Positions 47,301 through 59,121 of a stretch of DNA of 64,000 nt are shown here, one piece after another (the stretch's first letter is position 1; every line of letters starts with the position of its first letter). Source of the DNA: Siphonodentalium dalli (Eukaryota > Mollusca > Scaphopoda > Gadilida > Siphonodentaliidae); contig CP136065.1 in the NCBI GenBank assembly GCA_032622095.1, positions 118,213,195-118,277,194 on the forward strand, read 5' to 3'. The position numbers and the translations under genes were made by a program. The notes under the pieces are model-generated. The model saw nothing but the letters and a program-made list of their open reading frames with translations. It did no database searches and was not told where the DNA came from.

Positions 47301-50300
47301 AGAGTTATGGCCCTTTTTCGATTATTTTTCATTATTATTATTATTATACTACAGTATTTTTCAACGCCCAAATCTCGGAATGTATTAGTACTAGAAAACT
47401 CAAGTTTGGTAAGTATGTTGGGGTAAATGAGTTCTATGCCTTTGGCTCATAACGGATATTGTCCGCATTTACCCCGTAGAGTTATCTCCCTTTATATGAA
47501 AAAATGTCATTTTATTATCTCGGAAATTATAAGGAGCAGAGCATCGAAAATTGGACTGTATACACATCTCGATATGCCCTACTGCCCACGGGCATCAGAA
47601 CTTGTGTCCGCGCTTTCCCTGAGGAGTTACCGCCCATAGTTGGCAAACCTCTATTTGATTGTACTCTGTTGTCCTCTTGTATCATTCCAGATAACTGCAT
47701 GTGGTTTTCATAGTCGTGTTGACCGTTGTCAGTTTAGTCAGAGAAGGAAATTTTGACAGGGTCAGACATATATTTTGACACTGGGGTGGGGGGCAAATTG
47801 TTTGTAAAATAAAATTTTGATTGACATTCATATATTTAAGTTTATGTATTTCCCGAACGAAAACAAACTCATACCGGAAAGGATTTTTGAAATCCGAGAA
47901 GAAATGCAAGAGTTACGGGCCCTCAAAGTTTGCAATTTGGGCCCATGTGCTTGTCCTCACATCTCCTCCGAAGATATCGAACATAGGATATCATCTGATA
48001 CGCCAACGTGTGCGGACGGAAGAGAGCACGCGGTGGGCCAAATTTTGCCAGTGTCTGTTCATTATTGTGGGTCTGGGGAGGGGTGGTCCGTGGTACCAAT
48101 TTTTAATTCTTCTCGGAATCAGATGAAACTTGGAATATAACATCTGCAACATCAGCCGATCTAGAAACTGGAAGAATTTCGAAAATCCATCGAAAACTAA
48201 AAGAATCGCGGGCCCTCAAACTTTGCAATTTTGGGCCCATGTGCTTGATAACACATCTCCTCCGAAGATATCGAACATAGGATGTCATCTGATACGAAAA
48301 TGCGTACGGACTGGAGACGGCACGCGGTGGGCCAAATTTTGCCAGTGTCGGTTCATTATTGTGGGTCTGGGGAGGGGTGGTCCGTGGTGCCGAATTTTAA
48401 TTCTTCTCGGAATCAGATGAAACTTGGAATATAATATCTGCAACATCAGCCGATCTCGAAGCTGAAGACAGATCGTAAATACGTTGGAAAATGGCGGAGA
48501 TTTTGGCCGTACAAGTTTGAATTTGGGCCCATATGCTTTCCAATAATCAAAGTGTTATCCGTCTCCAAATCAGATGAAATTTATACTATGCAATCTATGT
48601 CAGCCGCAAATCACAAAACTGGAAACAACTTTAAAATCCGTTGGAAACTGACGAAGTTACGGGGCCTCAAACTTAGCAGTTTGTGCCAGGGGTTGATGTT
48701 TTCCCAATCCCGTCACCCAATTTCGAGGCAGGGGTGGGGTCACGTCCAAACACTTGAGATCAACCTACACATATTAGGACAACATATAATCACCATACTT
48801 CATATTTTCCGTCCATAAACTGCGATTCTTTCCACTCATGATTGATCCTATTATTATACTTCCATGGTGTAACCAAGGAAGTATATTGTTTTTCTACTGC
48901 GGCCGTTTTCTGTTTAATTGGAAATACTCAGAAACTAATGGGAGGAGGACCGCGAAATCTCTAGCGAATGAAGGCATCTAAGGTCTACTAAAAATAATGG
49001 TATCCGGATGTTGGTCCAATATCTTTTAACAGAGTTATGGCCCTTTTTCGATTATTTTTCATTATTATTATTATTATACTACAGTATTTTTCAACGCCCA
49101 AATCTCGGAATGTATTAGTACTAGAAAACTCAAGTTTGGTAAGTATGTTGGGGTAAATGAGTTCTATGCCTTTGGCTCATAACGGATATTGTCCGCATTT
49201 ACCCCGTAGAGTTATCTCCCTTTATATGAAAAAATGTCATTTTATTATCTCGGAAATTATAAGGAGCAGAGCATCGAAAATTGGACTGTATACACATCTC
49301 GATATGCCCTACTGCCCACGGGCATCAGAACTTGTGTCCGCGCTTTCCCTGAGGAGTTACCGCCCATAGTTGGCAAACCTCTATTTGATTGTACTCTGTT
49401 GTCCTCTTGTATCATTCCAGATAACTGCATGTGGTTTTCATAGTCGTGTTGACCGTTGTCAGTTTAGTCAGAGAAGGAAATTTTGACAGGGTCAGACATA
49501 TATTTTGACACTGGGGTGGGGGGCAAATTGTTTGTAAAATAAAATTTTGATTGACATTCATATATTTAAGTTTATGTATTTCCCGAACGAAAACAAACTC
49601 ATACCGGAAAGGATTTTTGAAATCCGAGAAGAAATGCAAGAGTTACGGGCCCTCAAAGTTTGCAATTTGGGCCCATGTGCTTGTCCTCACATCTCCTCCG
49701 AAGATATCGAACATAGGATATCATCTGATACGCCAACGTGTGCGGACGGAAGAGAGCACGCGGTGGGCCAAATTTTGCCAGTGTCTGTTCATTATTGTGG
49801 GTCTGGGGAGGGGTGGTCCGTGGTACCAATTTTTAATTCTTCTCGGAATCAGATGAAACTTGGAATATAACATCTGCAACATCAGCCGATCTAGAAACTG
49901 GAAGAATTTCGAAAATCCATCGAAAACTAAAAGAATCGCGGGCCCTCAAACTTTGCAATTTTGGGCCCATGTGCTTGATAACACATCTCCTCCGAATATA
50001 TCGAACATAGGATGTCATCTGATACGAAAATGCGTACGGACTGGAGACGGCACGCGGTGGGCCAAATTTTGCCAGTGTCGGTTCATTATTGTGGGTCTGG
50101 GGAGGGGTGGTCCGTGGTGCCGAATTTTAATTCTTCTCGGAATCAGATGAAACTTGGAATATAATATCTGCAACATCAGCCGATCTCGAAGCTGAAGACA
50201 GATCGTAAATACGTTGGAAAATGGCGGAGATTTTGGCCGTACAAGTTTGAATTTGGGCCCATATGCTTTCCAATAATCAAAGTGTTATCCGTCTCCAAAT

Positions 50301-53300
50301 CAGATGAAATTTATACTATGCAATCTATGTCAGCCGCAAATCAAAAAACTGGAAACAACTTTAAAATCCGTTGGAAACTGACGAAGTTACGGGGCCTCAA
50401 ACTTAGCAGTTTGTGCCAGGGGTTGATGTTTTCCCAATCCCGTCACCCAATTTCGAGGCAGGGGTGGGGTCACGTCCAAACACTTGAGATCAACCTACAC
50501 ATATTAGGACAACATATAATCACCATACTTCATATTTTCCGTCCATAAACTGCGATTCTTTCCACTCATGATTGATCCTATTATTATACTTCCATGGTGT
50601 AACCAAGGAAGTATATTGTTTTTCTACTGCGGCCGTTTTCTGTTTAATTGGAAATACTCAGAAACTAATGGGAGGAGGACCGCGAAATCTCTAGCGAATG
50701 AAGGCATCTAAGGTCTACTAAAAATAATGGTATCCGGATGTTGGTCCAATATCTTTTAACAGAGTTATGGCCCTTTTTCGATTATTTTTCATTATTATTA
50801 TTATTATACTACAGTATTTTTCAACGCCCAAATCTCGGAATGTATTAGTACTAGAAAACTCAAGTTTGGTAAGTATGTTGGGGTAAATGAGTTCTATGCC
50901 TTTGGCTCATAACGGATATTGTCCGCATTTACCCCGTAGAGTTATCTCCCTTTATATGAAAAAATGTCATTTTATTATCTCGGAAATTATAAGGAGCAGA
51001 GCATCGAAAATTGGACTGTATACACATCTCGATATGCCCTACTGCCCACGGGCATCAGAACTTGTGTCCGCGCTTTCCCTGAGGAGTTACCGCCCATAGT
51101 TGGCAAACCTCTATTTGATTGTACTCTGTTGTCCTCTTGTATCATTCCAGATAACTGCATGTGGTTTTCATAGTCGTGTTGACCGTTGTCAGTTTAGTCA
51201 GAGAAGGAAATTTTGACAGGGTCAGACATATATTTTGACACTGGGGTGGGGGGCAAATTGTTTGTAAAATAAAATTTTGATTGACATTCATATATTTAAG
51301 TTTATGTATTTCCCGAACGAAAACAAACTCATACCGGAAAGGATTTTTGAAATCCGAGAAGAAATGCAAGAGTTACGGGCCCTCAAAGTTTGCAATTTGG
51401 GCCCATGTGCTTGTCCTCACATCTCCTCCGAAGATATCGAACATAGGATATCATCTGATACGCCAACGTGTGCGGACGGAAGAGAGCACGCGGTGGGCCA
51501 AATTTTGCCAGTGTCTGTTCATTATTGTGGGTCTGGGGAGGGGTGGTCCGTGGTACCAATTTTTAATTCTTCTCGGAATCAGATGAAACTTGGAATATAA
51601 CATCTGCAACATCAGCCGATCTAGAAACTGGAAGAATTTCGAAAATCCATCGAAAACTAAAAGAATCGCGGGCCCTCAAACTTTGCAATTTTGGGCCCAT
51701 GTGCTTGATAACACATCTCCTCCGAAGATATCGAACATAGGATGTCATCTGATACGAAAATGCGTACGGACTGGAGACGGCACGCGGTGGGCCAAATTTT
51801 GCCAGTGTCGGTTCATTATTGTGGGTCTGGGGAGGGGTGGTCCGTGGTGCCGAATTTTAATTCTTCTCGGAATCAGATGAAACTTGGAATATAATATCTG
51901 CAACATCAGCCGATCTCGAAGCTGAAGACAGATCGTAAATACGTTGGAAAATGGCGGAGATTTTGGCCGTACAAGTTTGAATTTGGGCCCATATGCTTTC
52001 CAATAATCAAAGTGTTATCCGTCTCCAAATCAGATGAAATTTATACTATGCAATCTATGTCAGCCGCAAATCACAAAACTGGAAACAACTTTAAAATCCG
52101 TTGGAAACTGACGAAGTTACGGGGCCTCAAACTTAGCAGTTTGTGCCAGGGGTTGATGTTTTCCCAATCCCGTCACCCAATTTCGAGGCAGGGGTGGGGT
52201 CACGTCCAAACACTTGAGATCAACCTACACATATTAGGACAACATATAATCACCATACTTCATATTTTCCGTCCATAAACTGCGATTCTTTCCACTCATG
52301 ATTGATCCTATTATTATACTTCCATGGTGTAACCAAGGAAGTATATTGTTTTTCTACTGCGGCCGTTTTCTGTTTAATTGGAAATACTCAGAAACTAATG
52401 GGAGGAGGACCGCGAAATCTCTAGCGAATGAAGGCATCTAAGGTCTACTAAAAATAATGGTATCCGGATGTTGGTCCAATATCTTTTAACAGAGTTATGG
52501 CCCTTTTTCGATTATTTTTCATTATTATTATTATTATACTACAGTATTTTTCAACGCCCAAATCTCGGAATGTATTAGTACTAGAAAACTCAAGTTTGGT
52601 AAGTATGTTGGGGTAAATGAGTTCTATGCCTTTGGCTCATAACGGATATTGTCCGCATTTACCCCGTAGAGTTATCTCCCTTTATATGAAAAAATGTCAT
52701 TTTATTATCTCGGAAATTATAAGGAGCAGAGCATCGAAAATTGGACTGTATACACATCTCGATATGCCCTACTGCCCACGGGCATCAGAACTTGTGTCCG
52801 CGCTTTCCCTGAGGAGTTACCGCCCATAGTTGGCAAACCTCTATTTGATTGTACTCTGTTGTCCTCTTGTATCATTCCAGATAACTGCATGTGGTTTTCA
52901 TAGTCGTGTTGACCGTTGTCAGTTTAGTCAGAGAAGGAAATTTTGACAGGGTCAGACATATATTTTGACACTGGGGTGGGGGGCAAATTGTTTGTAAAAT
53001 AAAATTTTGATTGACATTCATATATTTAAGTTTATGTATTTCCCGAACGAAAACAAACTCATACCGGAAAGGATTTTTGAAATCCGAGAAGAAATGCAAG
53101 AGTTACGGGCCCTCAAAGTTTGCAATTTGGGCCCATGTGCTTGTCCTCACATCTCCTCCGAAGATATCGAACATAGGATATCATCTGATACGCCAACGTG
53201 TGCGGACGGAAGAGAGCACGCGGTGGGCCAAATTTTGCCAGTGTCTGTTCATTATTGTGGGTCTGGGGAGGGGTGGTCCGTGGTACCAATTTTTAATTCT

Positions 53301-55797
53301 TCTCGGAATCAGATGAAACTTGGAATATAACATCTGCAACATCAGCCGATCTAGAAACTGGAAGAATTTCGAAAATCCATCGAAAACTAAAAGAATCGCG
53401 GGCCCTCAAACTTTGCAATTTTGGGCCCATGTGCTTGATAACACATCTCCTCCGAAGATATCGAACATAGGATGTCATCTGATACGAAAATGCGTACGGA
53501 CTGGAGACGGCACGCGGTGGGCCAAATTTTGCCAGTGTCGGTTCATTATTGTGGGTCTGGGGAGGGGTGGTCCGTGGTGCCGAATTTTAATTCTTCTCGG
53601 AATCAGATGAAACTTGGAATATAATATCTGCAACATCAGCCGATCTCGAAGCTGAAGACAGATCGTAAATACGTTGGAAAATGGCGGAGATTTTGGCCGT
53701 ACAAGTTTGAATTTGGGCCCATATGCTTTCCAATAATCAAAGTGTTATCCGTCTCCAAATCAGATGAAATTTATACTATGCAATCTATGTCAGCCGCAAA
53801 TCACAAAACTGGAAACAACTTTAAAATCCGTTGGAAACTGACGAAGTTACGGGGCCTCAAACTTAGCAGTTTGTGCCAGGGGTTGATGTTTTCCCAATCC
53901 CGTCACCCAATTTCGAGGCAGGGGTGGGGTCACGTCCAAACACTTGAGATCAACCTACACATATTAGGACAACATATAATCACCATACTTCATATTTTCC
54001 GTCCATAAACTGCGATTCTTTCCACTCATGATTGATCCTATTATTATACTTCCATGGTGTAACCAAGGAAGTATATTGTTTTTCTACTGCGGCCGTTTTC
54101 TGTTTAATTGGAAATACTCAGAAACTAATGGGAGGAGGACCGCGAAATCTCTAGCGAATGAAGGCATCTAAGGTCTACTAAAAATAATGGTATCCGGATG
54201 TTGGTCCAATATCTTTTAACAGAGTTATGGCCCTTTTTCGATTATTTTTCATTATTATTATTATTATACTACAGTATTTTTCAACGCCCAAATCTCGGAA
54301 TGTATTAGTACTAGAAAACTCAAGTTTGGTAAGTATGTTGGGGTAAATGAGTTCTATGCCTTTGGCTCATAACGGATATTGTCCGCATTTACCCCGTAGA
54401 GTTATCTCCCTTTATATGAAAAAATGTCATTTTATTATCTCGGAAATTATAAGGAGCAGAGCATCGAAAATTGGACTGTATACACATCTCGATATGCCCT
54501 ACTGCCCACGGGCATCAGAACTTGTGTCCGCGCTTTCCCTGAGGAGTTACCGCCCATAGTTGGCAAACCTCTATTTGATTGTACTCTGTTGTCCTCTTGT
54601 ATCATTCCAGATAACTGCATGTGGTTTTCATAGTCGTGTTGACCGTTGTCAGTTTAGTCAGAGAAGGAAATTTTGACAGGGTCAGACATATATTTTGACA
54701 CTGGGGTGGGGGGCAAATTGTTTGTAAAATAAAATTTTGATTGACATTCATATATTTAAGTTTATGTATTTCCCGAACGAAAACAAACTCATACCGGAAA
54801 GGATTTTTGAAATCCGAGAAGAAATGCAAGAGTTACGGGCCCTCAAAGTTTGCAATTTGGGCCCATGTGCTTGTCCTCACATCTCCTCCGAAGATTCAGA
54901 TTATGCTACACGCGAAACGGAGATGACTTTTGGGAAATCCAGAGTCCAAAACGGATCCAAATCGACCTGTCCCAGAAAAGTCGTTCATTTTGTTTTCACT
55001 TTTTGAAAAAGGCTCCAATATTTCAACCAAAACTTTTGGACTTAGAACATTATTTTTTTCTCAGTCAAATGAAAAGAGCTCTTCAAAATAATTCCGCTTA
55101 TATATATAATATATATTATCTATATATACGCCAAAAATTTGTCACTCCCCTCTCTCCTTCCTCCGGCTACCCCATCCTCCGTGGGATGGAACCTACCTCC
55201 GATTCGAATACACCCGTCTTGCCGCGGGCCAGTCTCATTCCTCTACCAGAGAACTGATAGAACGCCCGTCGAATTCCAACAATCATTTCCAGAGTGCTAT
55301 ATTGGTATGAGTTCATATCGGAGCCGTTATAAAGCAAATAACTTGGATTTTAATATAAACCCACCTATTCGTAAATTGTGTAGCCCATGGTGTGTGGTAA
55401 ATTATCATTTTATCGTGTATAGTGTGTCATGAGCTATCTGCGTGCGTGCATTTCACTTTTGTATTTTCTTTCGCATCTTCAACGCACTGCATATCATATA
55501 CAACCAAACAAAATACAAACATTACATTAATTTGATCACACAAGACTTCGTTATATGGTGTATATTTCTACTAACGTAATGACGACGTATAGCCAATTAT
55601 TCCATTTGCGATAACAACGATAAACACATAGAAACATGCAAACATCATCAGTTTCGTAAGATCAATTTGTATATTGTTTATATTCTAGTTATTTATCGAA
55701 TATAAAAAGCATCTTTACATTATCTTTAGTTTGGTATTATTCGTATTTGATGATTAAAATACACCAAAACATGTTAAAAATAAAAAATAAAAAAAGA

Positions 55798-55881
55798 TAA
55801 TTTGACGGGATTCGAACTCACGTCGCAATAAAACACAAACTGAATGTTTGACGCTCTCTCCACTCGGCTACGCACTGCGCT
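55798..55881 (-). pseudogene. tRNA-like sequence with Pol III-type boxes, module 1
   Basis: On the minus strand TAGCCGAGTGG (plus 55860-55870) fits the A box and AGTTCGAATCC (plus 55808-55818) fits the B box. A CAAA/TTTG-type anticodon stem lies between them. A T7 run (plus A7 at 55789-55795) follows at once, as a Pol III terminator would. Against a working tRNA: the ends cannot form an acceptor stem, the base before the apparent TTC anticodon is A instead of T, and the T stem has a mismatch. It is best called a tRNA-derived pseudogene or the head of a SINE-like unit. Confidence 0.62.
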
Positions 55882-56068
55882 GTAAATTTATAAGAAAATA
55901 TATTAGTATTAAATATGTAGGCATATAACTATGTATATTTAAACTTTATATCCAAACTGATTGAAATCGAATATAAAAAGCATCTTTACATTATCTTTAG
56001 TTTGGTATTATTCGTATTTGATGATTAAAATACACCAAAACATGTTAAAAATAAAAAATAAAAAAAGA

Positions 56069-56153
56069 TAATTTGACGGGATTCGAACTCACGTCGCAAT
56101 AAAAACACAAACTGAAGGTTTGACGCTCTGACCACTCGACTACGCACTGCGCT
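56069..56153 (-). pseudogene. tRNA-like sequence with Pol III-type boxes, module 2
   Basis: Same layout as module 1, with A box TAGTCGAGTGG (plus 56132-56142), the same B box, and a T7 run downstream on the minus strand (plus A7 at 56060-56066). The apparent anticodon loop reads CCTTCAG, again without T at position 33. One extra T is present in the spacer before the T arm. Confidence 0.62.
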
Positions 56154-57040
56154 ATTAATTTATAAGAAAATATATTAGTATTAAATATATAGGCATATAA
56201 CTGTGTATATTTAAACTTTATATCCAAACTGATTGAAATGCGTGACTATATATATATACCCCTTTCCGCTATACGGGGAACAGGAAAATGCACCTATTCT
56301 TCCCACCAAATCCAAAAGGGCTAATTAAAGAGCAAGGTAATGCCGTAGCAGGTACATTTGGATATTCTATTCACGCCCCCCCCCCCCCCAAATCTTGACC
56401 GCTATACTTCAAATTCAAACATCGAGAATTTTTTTTTTGACGAGTACATCTGATAGCTAGTGTTCACGCGCATCTAGAGCGCAATTTTCTAATTTTCAGA
56501 TGGAACGGAACGGTTTACGCGTGACAACGCTATATATCATAAATATGTATACTTCTGTAGTCTATCACTAGCCGATTTTTAGCCCCAAATCCAAACGGGC
56601 CGATGTAGGAGCGAGTTTAATGCGGTGGTACATAAGCCGGTATACTGTAGGTATGACTCTAAAATTTGACCTCTCTAATATAAACGCAACCTGCTCAAGG
56701 GAGTGTTTGTGTCGGGTGGGTTCAGATTTGGAAAATTCCACCGAAGATCAAATGGGCAAAATTACTCCGAAAATCATATATTGAGATAAAAACTTTTCGA
56801 TGAGTGGATGTGATAAGTAGTATATAAACGCAAGATTAGTACACTTTTTAATGATTTATATTGAACGGTTTAACCCTGGTAGCGTATAACGTTGTGACGG
56901 GTGATATATATTACTCAAATTCAAACCCTCTCTTCATGACGCAAATTCAAACGGACTTAGCAAGAAGCAAGGCAAATGCATGAATATGCTCACCGATATA
57001 CTATATAGGTATGTCCGCTCTACTGTAAAAGTAACATATT

Positions 57041-57300
57041 GTCACGATTTGACCTGTCCAAAACACTCCCCGGACAAAAGTTTTCCTAGGTATAAAATTT
57101 CGTCGAAATCCGATCGTTTTACTCGATTTGACCTTGAACTTACCATTTCGAATGTCAATGTCAGGTCGGGGTCACGACTTGACCCGCCCAAAAGACTCCC
57201 CGGACAAAAGTACCCCTAGGTATCAAATTTCGTGGAAATCCGCATGTTTTACCCGATTTGACCTTCGATTGACTATTTTGAAGACCAAGGTCAGGTCGGG
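57041..57300 (+). repeat. Two tandem 130-bp repeats, segment C copy 1
   Basis: Units 57041-57170 and 57171-57300 both start GTCACGA(T/C)TTGACC and share ACTCCCCGGACAAAAGT, a CCTAGGTAT box, a CGATTTGACCTT-type box and an AGGTCGGG end, with about 15-20 percent divergence by eye. A (GGGAT)n tract follows at 57298-57318. Confidence 0.9.
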
Positions 57301-57322
57301 ATGGGATGGGATGGGATGGAAT

Positions 57323-58900
57323 ACCATGGAAGTATATCTGATTCCATGGAATCTGACCTCTAGTTATTATTATTATTATACTACAGTATTTTTCAACGCC
57401 CAAATCTCGGAATGTATTAGTACTAGAAAACTCAAGTTTGGTAAGTATGTTGGGGTAAATGAGTTCTATGCCTTTGGCTCATAACGGATATTGTCCGCAT
57501 TTACCCCGTAGAGTTATCTCCCTTTATATGAAAAAATGTCATTTTATTATCTCGGAAATTATAAGGAGCAGAGCATCGAAAATTGGACTGTATACACATC
57601 TCGATATGCCCTACTGCCCACGGGCATCAGAACTTGTGTCCGCGCTTTCCCTGAGGAGTTACCGCCCATAGTTGGCAAACCTCTATTTGATTGTACTCTG
57701 TTGTCCTCTTGTATCATTCCAGATAACTGCATGTGGTTTTCATAGTCGTGTTGACCGTTGTCAGTTTAGTCAGAGAAGGAAATTTTGACAGGGTCAGACA
57801 TATATTTTGACACTGGGGTGGGGGGCAAATTGTTTGCAAAATAAAATTTTGATTGACATTCATATATTTAAGTTTATGTATTTCCCGAACGAAAACAAAC
57901 TCATACCGGAAAGGATTTTTGAAATCCGAGAAGAAATGCAAGAGTTACGGGCCCTCAAAGTTTGCAATTTGGGCCCATGTGCTTGTCCTCACATCTCCTC
58001 CGAAGATATCGAACATAGGATATCATCTGATACGCCAACGTGTGCGGACGGAAGAGAGCACGCGGTGGGCCAAATTTTGCCAGTGTCTGTTCATTATTGT
58101 GGGTCTGGGGAGGGGTGGTCCGTGGGACCAATTTTTAATTCTTCTCGGAATCAGATGAAACTTGGAATATAACATCTGCAACATCAGCCGATCTAGAAAC
58201 TGGAAGAATTTCGAAAATCCATCGAAAACTAAAAGAATCGCGGGCCCTCAAACTTTGCAATTTTGGGCCCATGTGCTTGATAACACATCTCCTCCGAAGA
58301 TATCGAACATAGGATGTCATCTGATACGAAAATGCGTACGGACTGGAGACGGCACGCGGTGGGCCAAATTTTGCCAGTGTCGGTTCATTATTGTGGGTCT
58401 GGGGAGGGGTGGTCCGTGGTGCCGAATTTTAATTCTTCTCGGAATCAGATGAAACTTGGAATATAATATCTGCAACATCAGCCGATCTCGAAGCTGAAGA
58501 CAGATCGTAAATACGTTGGAAAATGGCGGAGATTTTGGTCGTACAAGTTTGAATTTGGGCCCATATGCTTTCCAATAATCAAAGTGTTATCCGTCTCCAA
58601 ATCAGATGAAATTTATACTATGCAATCTATGTCAGCCGCAAATCACAAAACTGGAAACAACTTTAAAATCCGTTGGAAACTGACGAAGTTACGGGGCCTC
58701 AAACTTAGCAGTTTGTGCCAGGGGTTGATGTTTTCCCAATCCCGTCACCCAATTTCGAGGCAGGGGTGGGGTCACGTCCAAACACTTGAGATCAACCTAC
58801 ACATATTAGGACAACATATAATCACCATACTTCATATTTTCCGTCCATAAACTGCGATTCTTTCCACTCATGATTGATCCTATTATTATACTTCCATGGT
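57323..58900 (+). mobile_element. 1,578-bp segment with perfect 14-bp terminal inverted repeats
   Basis: It begins ACCATGGAAGTATA (57323-57336) and ends TATACTTCCATGGT (58887-58900), an exact inverted pair. Inside are a GATTCCATGGAATC palindrome (57340-57353), the (ATT)n tract (57363-57380) and the right four-fifths of a satellite unit. Neither flank shows an obvious target duplication (AT to the left, GT to the right). It may be the ancestral TIR element from which the satellite arose, or a recombinant at the (ATT)n tract. Confidence 0.6.
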
Positions 58901-58907
58901 GTAACCA
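57363..58907 (+). repeat. Satellite unit lacking its left domain
   Basis: It resumes at (ATT)n and matches the 1,730-bp unit to its right end. It carries subfamily variants absent from the main array: TTTGCAAAATAAA for TTTGTAAAATAAA (57837), GTGGGACC for GTGGTACC, and TTTTGGTCGTAC for TTTTGGCCGTAC. Confidence 0.93.
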
Positions 58908-59090
58908 AGGAAGTATATTGTTTTTCTACTGCGGCCGTTTTCTGTTTAATTGGAAATACTCAGAAACTAATGGGAGGAGGACCGCGAAATCTCTAGCGAA
59001 TGAAGGCATCTAAGGTCTACTAAAAATAATGGTATCCGGATGTTGGTCCAATATCTTTTAACAGAGTTATGGCCCTTTTTCGATTATTTT

Positions 59091-59121
<31 letters not shown>

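Larger units (their letters stand above)
24655..54895 (+). repeat. 1,730-bp satellite array: 17 full units and one partial
   Basis: Head-to-tail units begin (at AGGAAGTATATTG) at 24655, 26385, 28115, 29845, 31575, 33305, 35035, 36765, 38495, 40225, 41955, 43685, 45416, 47146, 48876, 50606, 52336 and 54066; the last is cut at 54895. Units are nearly identical. The differences I noticed are 27645 C>T, 42203 G>A, 42394 C>T, 42401 G>T, one extra A near 44041, 49997 G>T and 50344 C>A. The (ATT)n tract has the same length in every unit. Small open frames (61-107 codons) repeat in every unit but overlap in several frames and match no family I know, so they are not annotated as genes. Confidence 0.97.
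55697..56238. repeat. Tandem 271-bp tRNA-like modules, segment C copy 1
   Basis: CGAATATAAAAAGCATCTTT begins at 55697 and again at 55968. Each module contains one tRNA-like sequence on the minus strand followed by a T-run. The two modules differ at a few bases, mainly in the tRNA-like part. Confidence 0.92.
54896..57361 (+). repeat. Segment C, copy 1, interrupting the satellite
   Basis: The satellite unit is cut inside its first subrepeat after CTCCTCCGAAGAT and a different 2,466-bp sequence follows, ending at CTGACCTCTAG before an (ATT)n tract. In order it holds a unique left part, a duplicated 271-bp module with tRNA-like sequences (55697-56238), a C-run near 56380, two 130-bp repeats (57041-57300), (GGGAT)n, and an inverted copy of the satellite terminus. 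No gene is recognised. Copy 2 is at 61491-63943. Confidence 0.9.

Noticed and set aside
55798-56153. Two functional tRNA genes
   Set aside because: No acceptor stem can form, the base before the anticodon is not T in either copy, and the T stem is mismatched. They are called tRNA-like pseudogenes instead.
57298-57318. (GGGAT)n tract as an interstitial telomere repeat
   Set aside because: It is a short run of GGGAT, not TTAGGG or another known telomere repeat, and is the same length in both copies of segment C.
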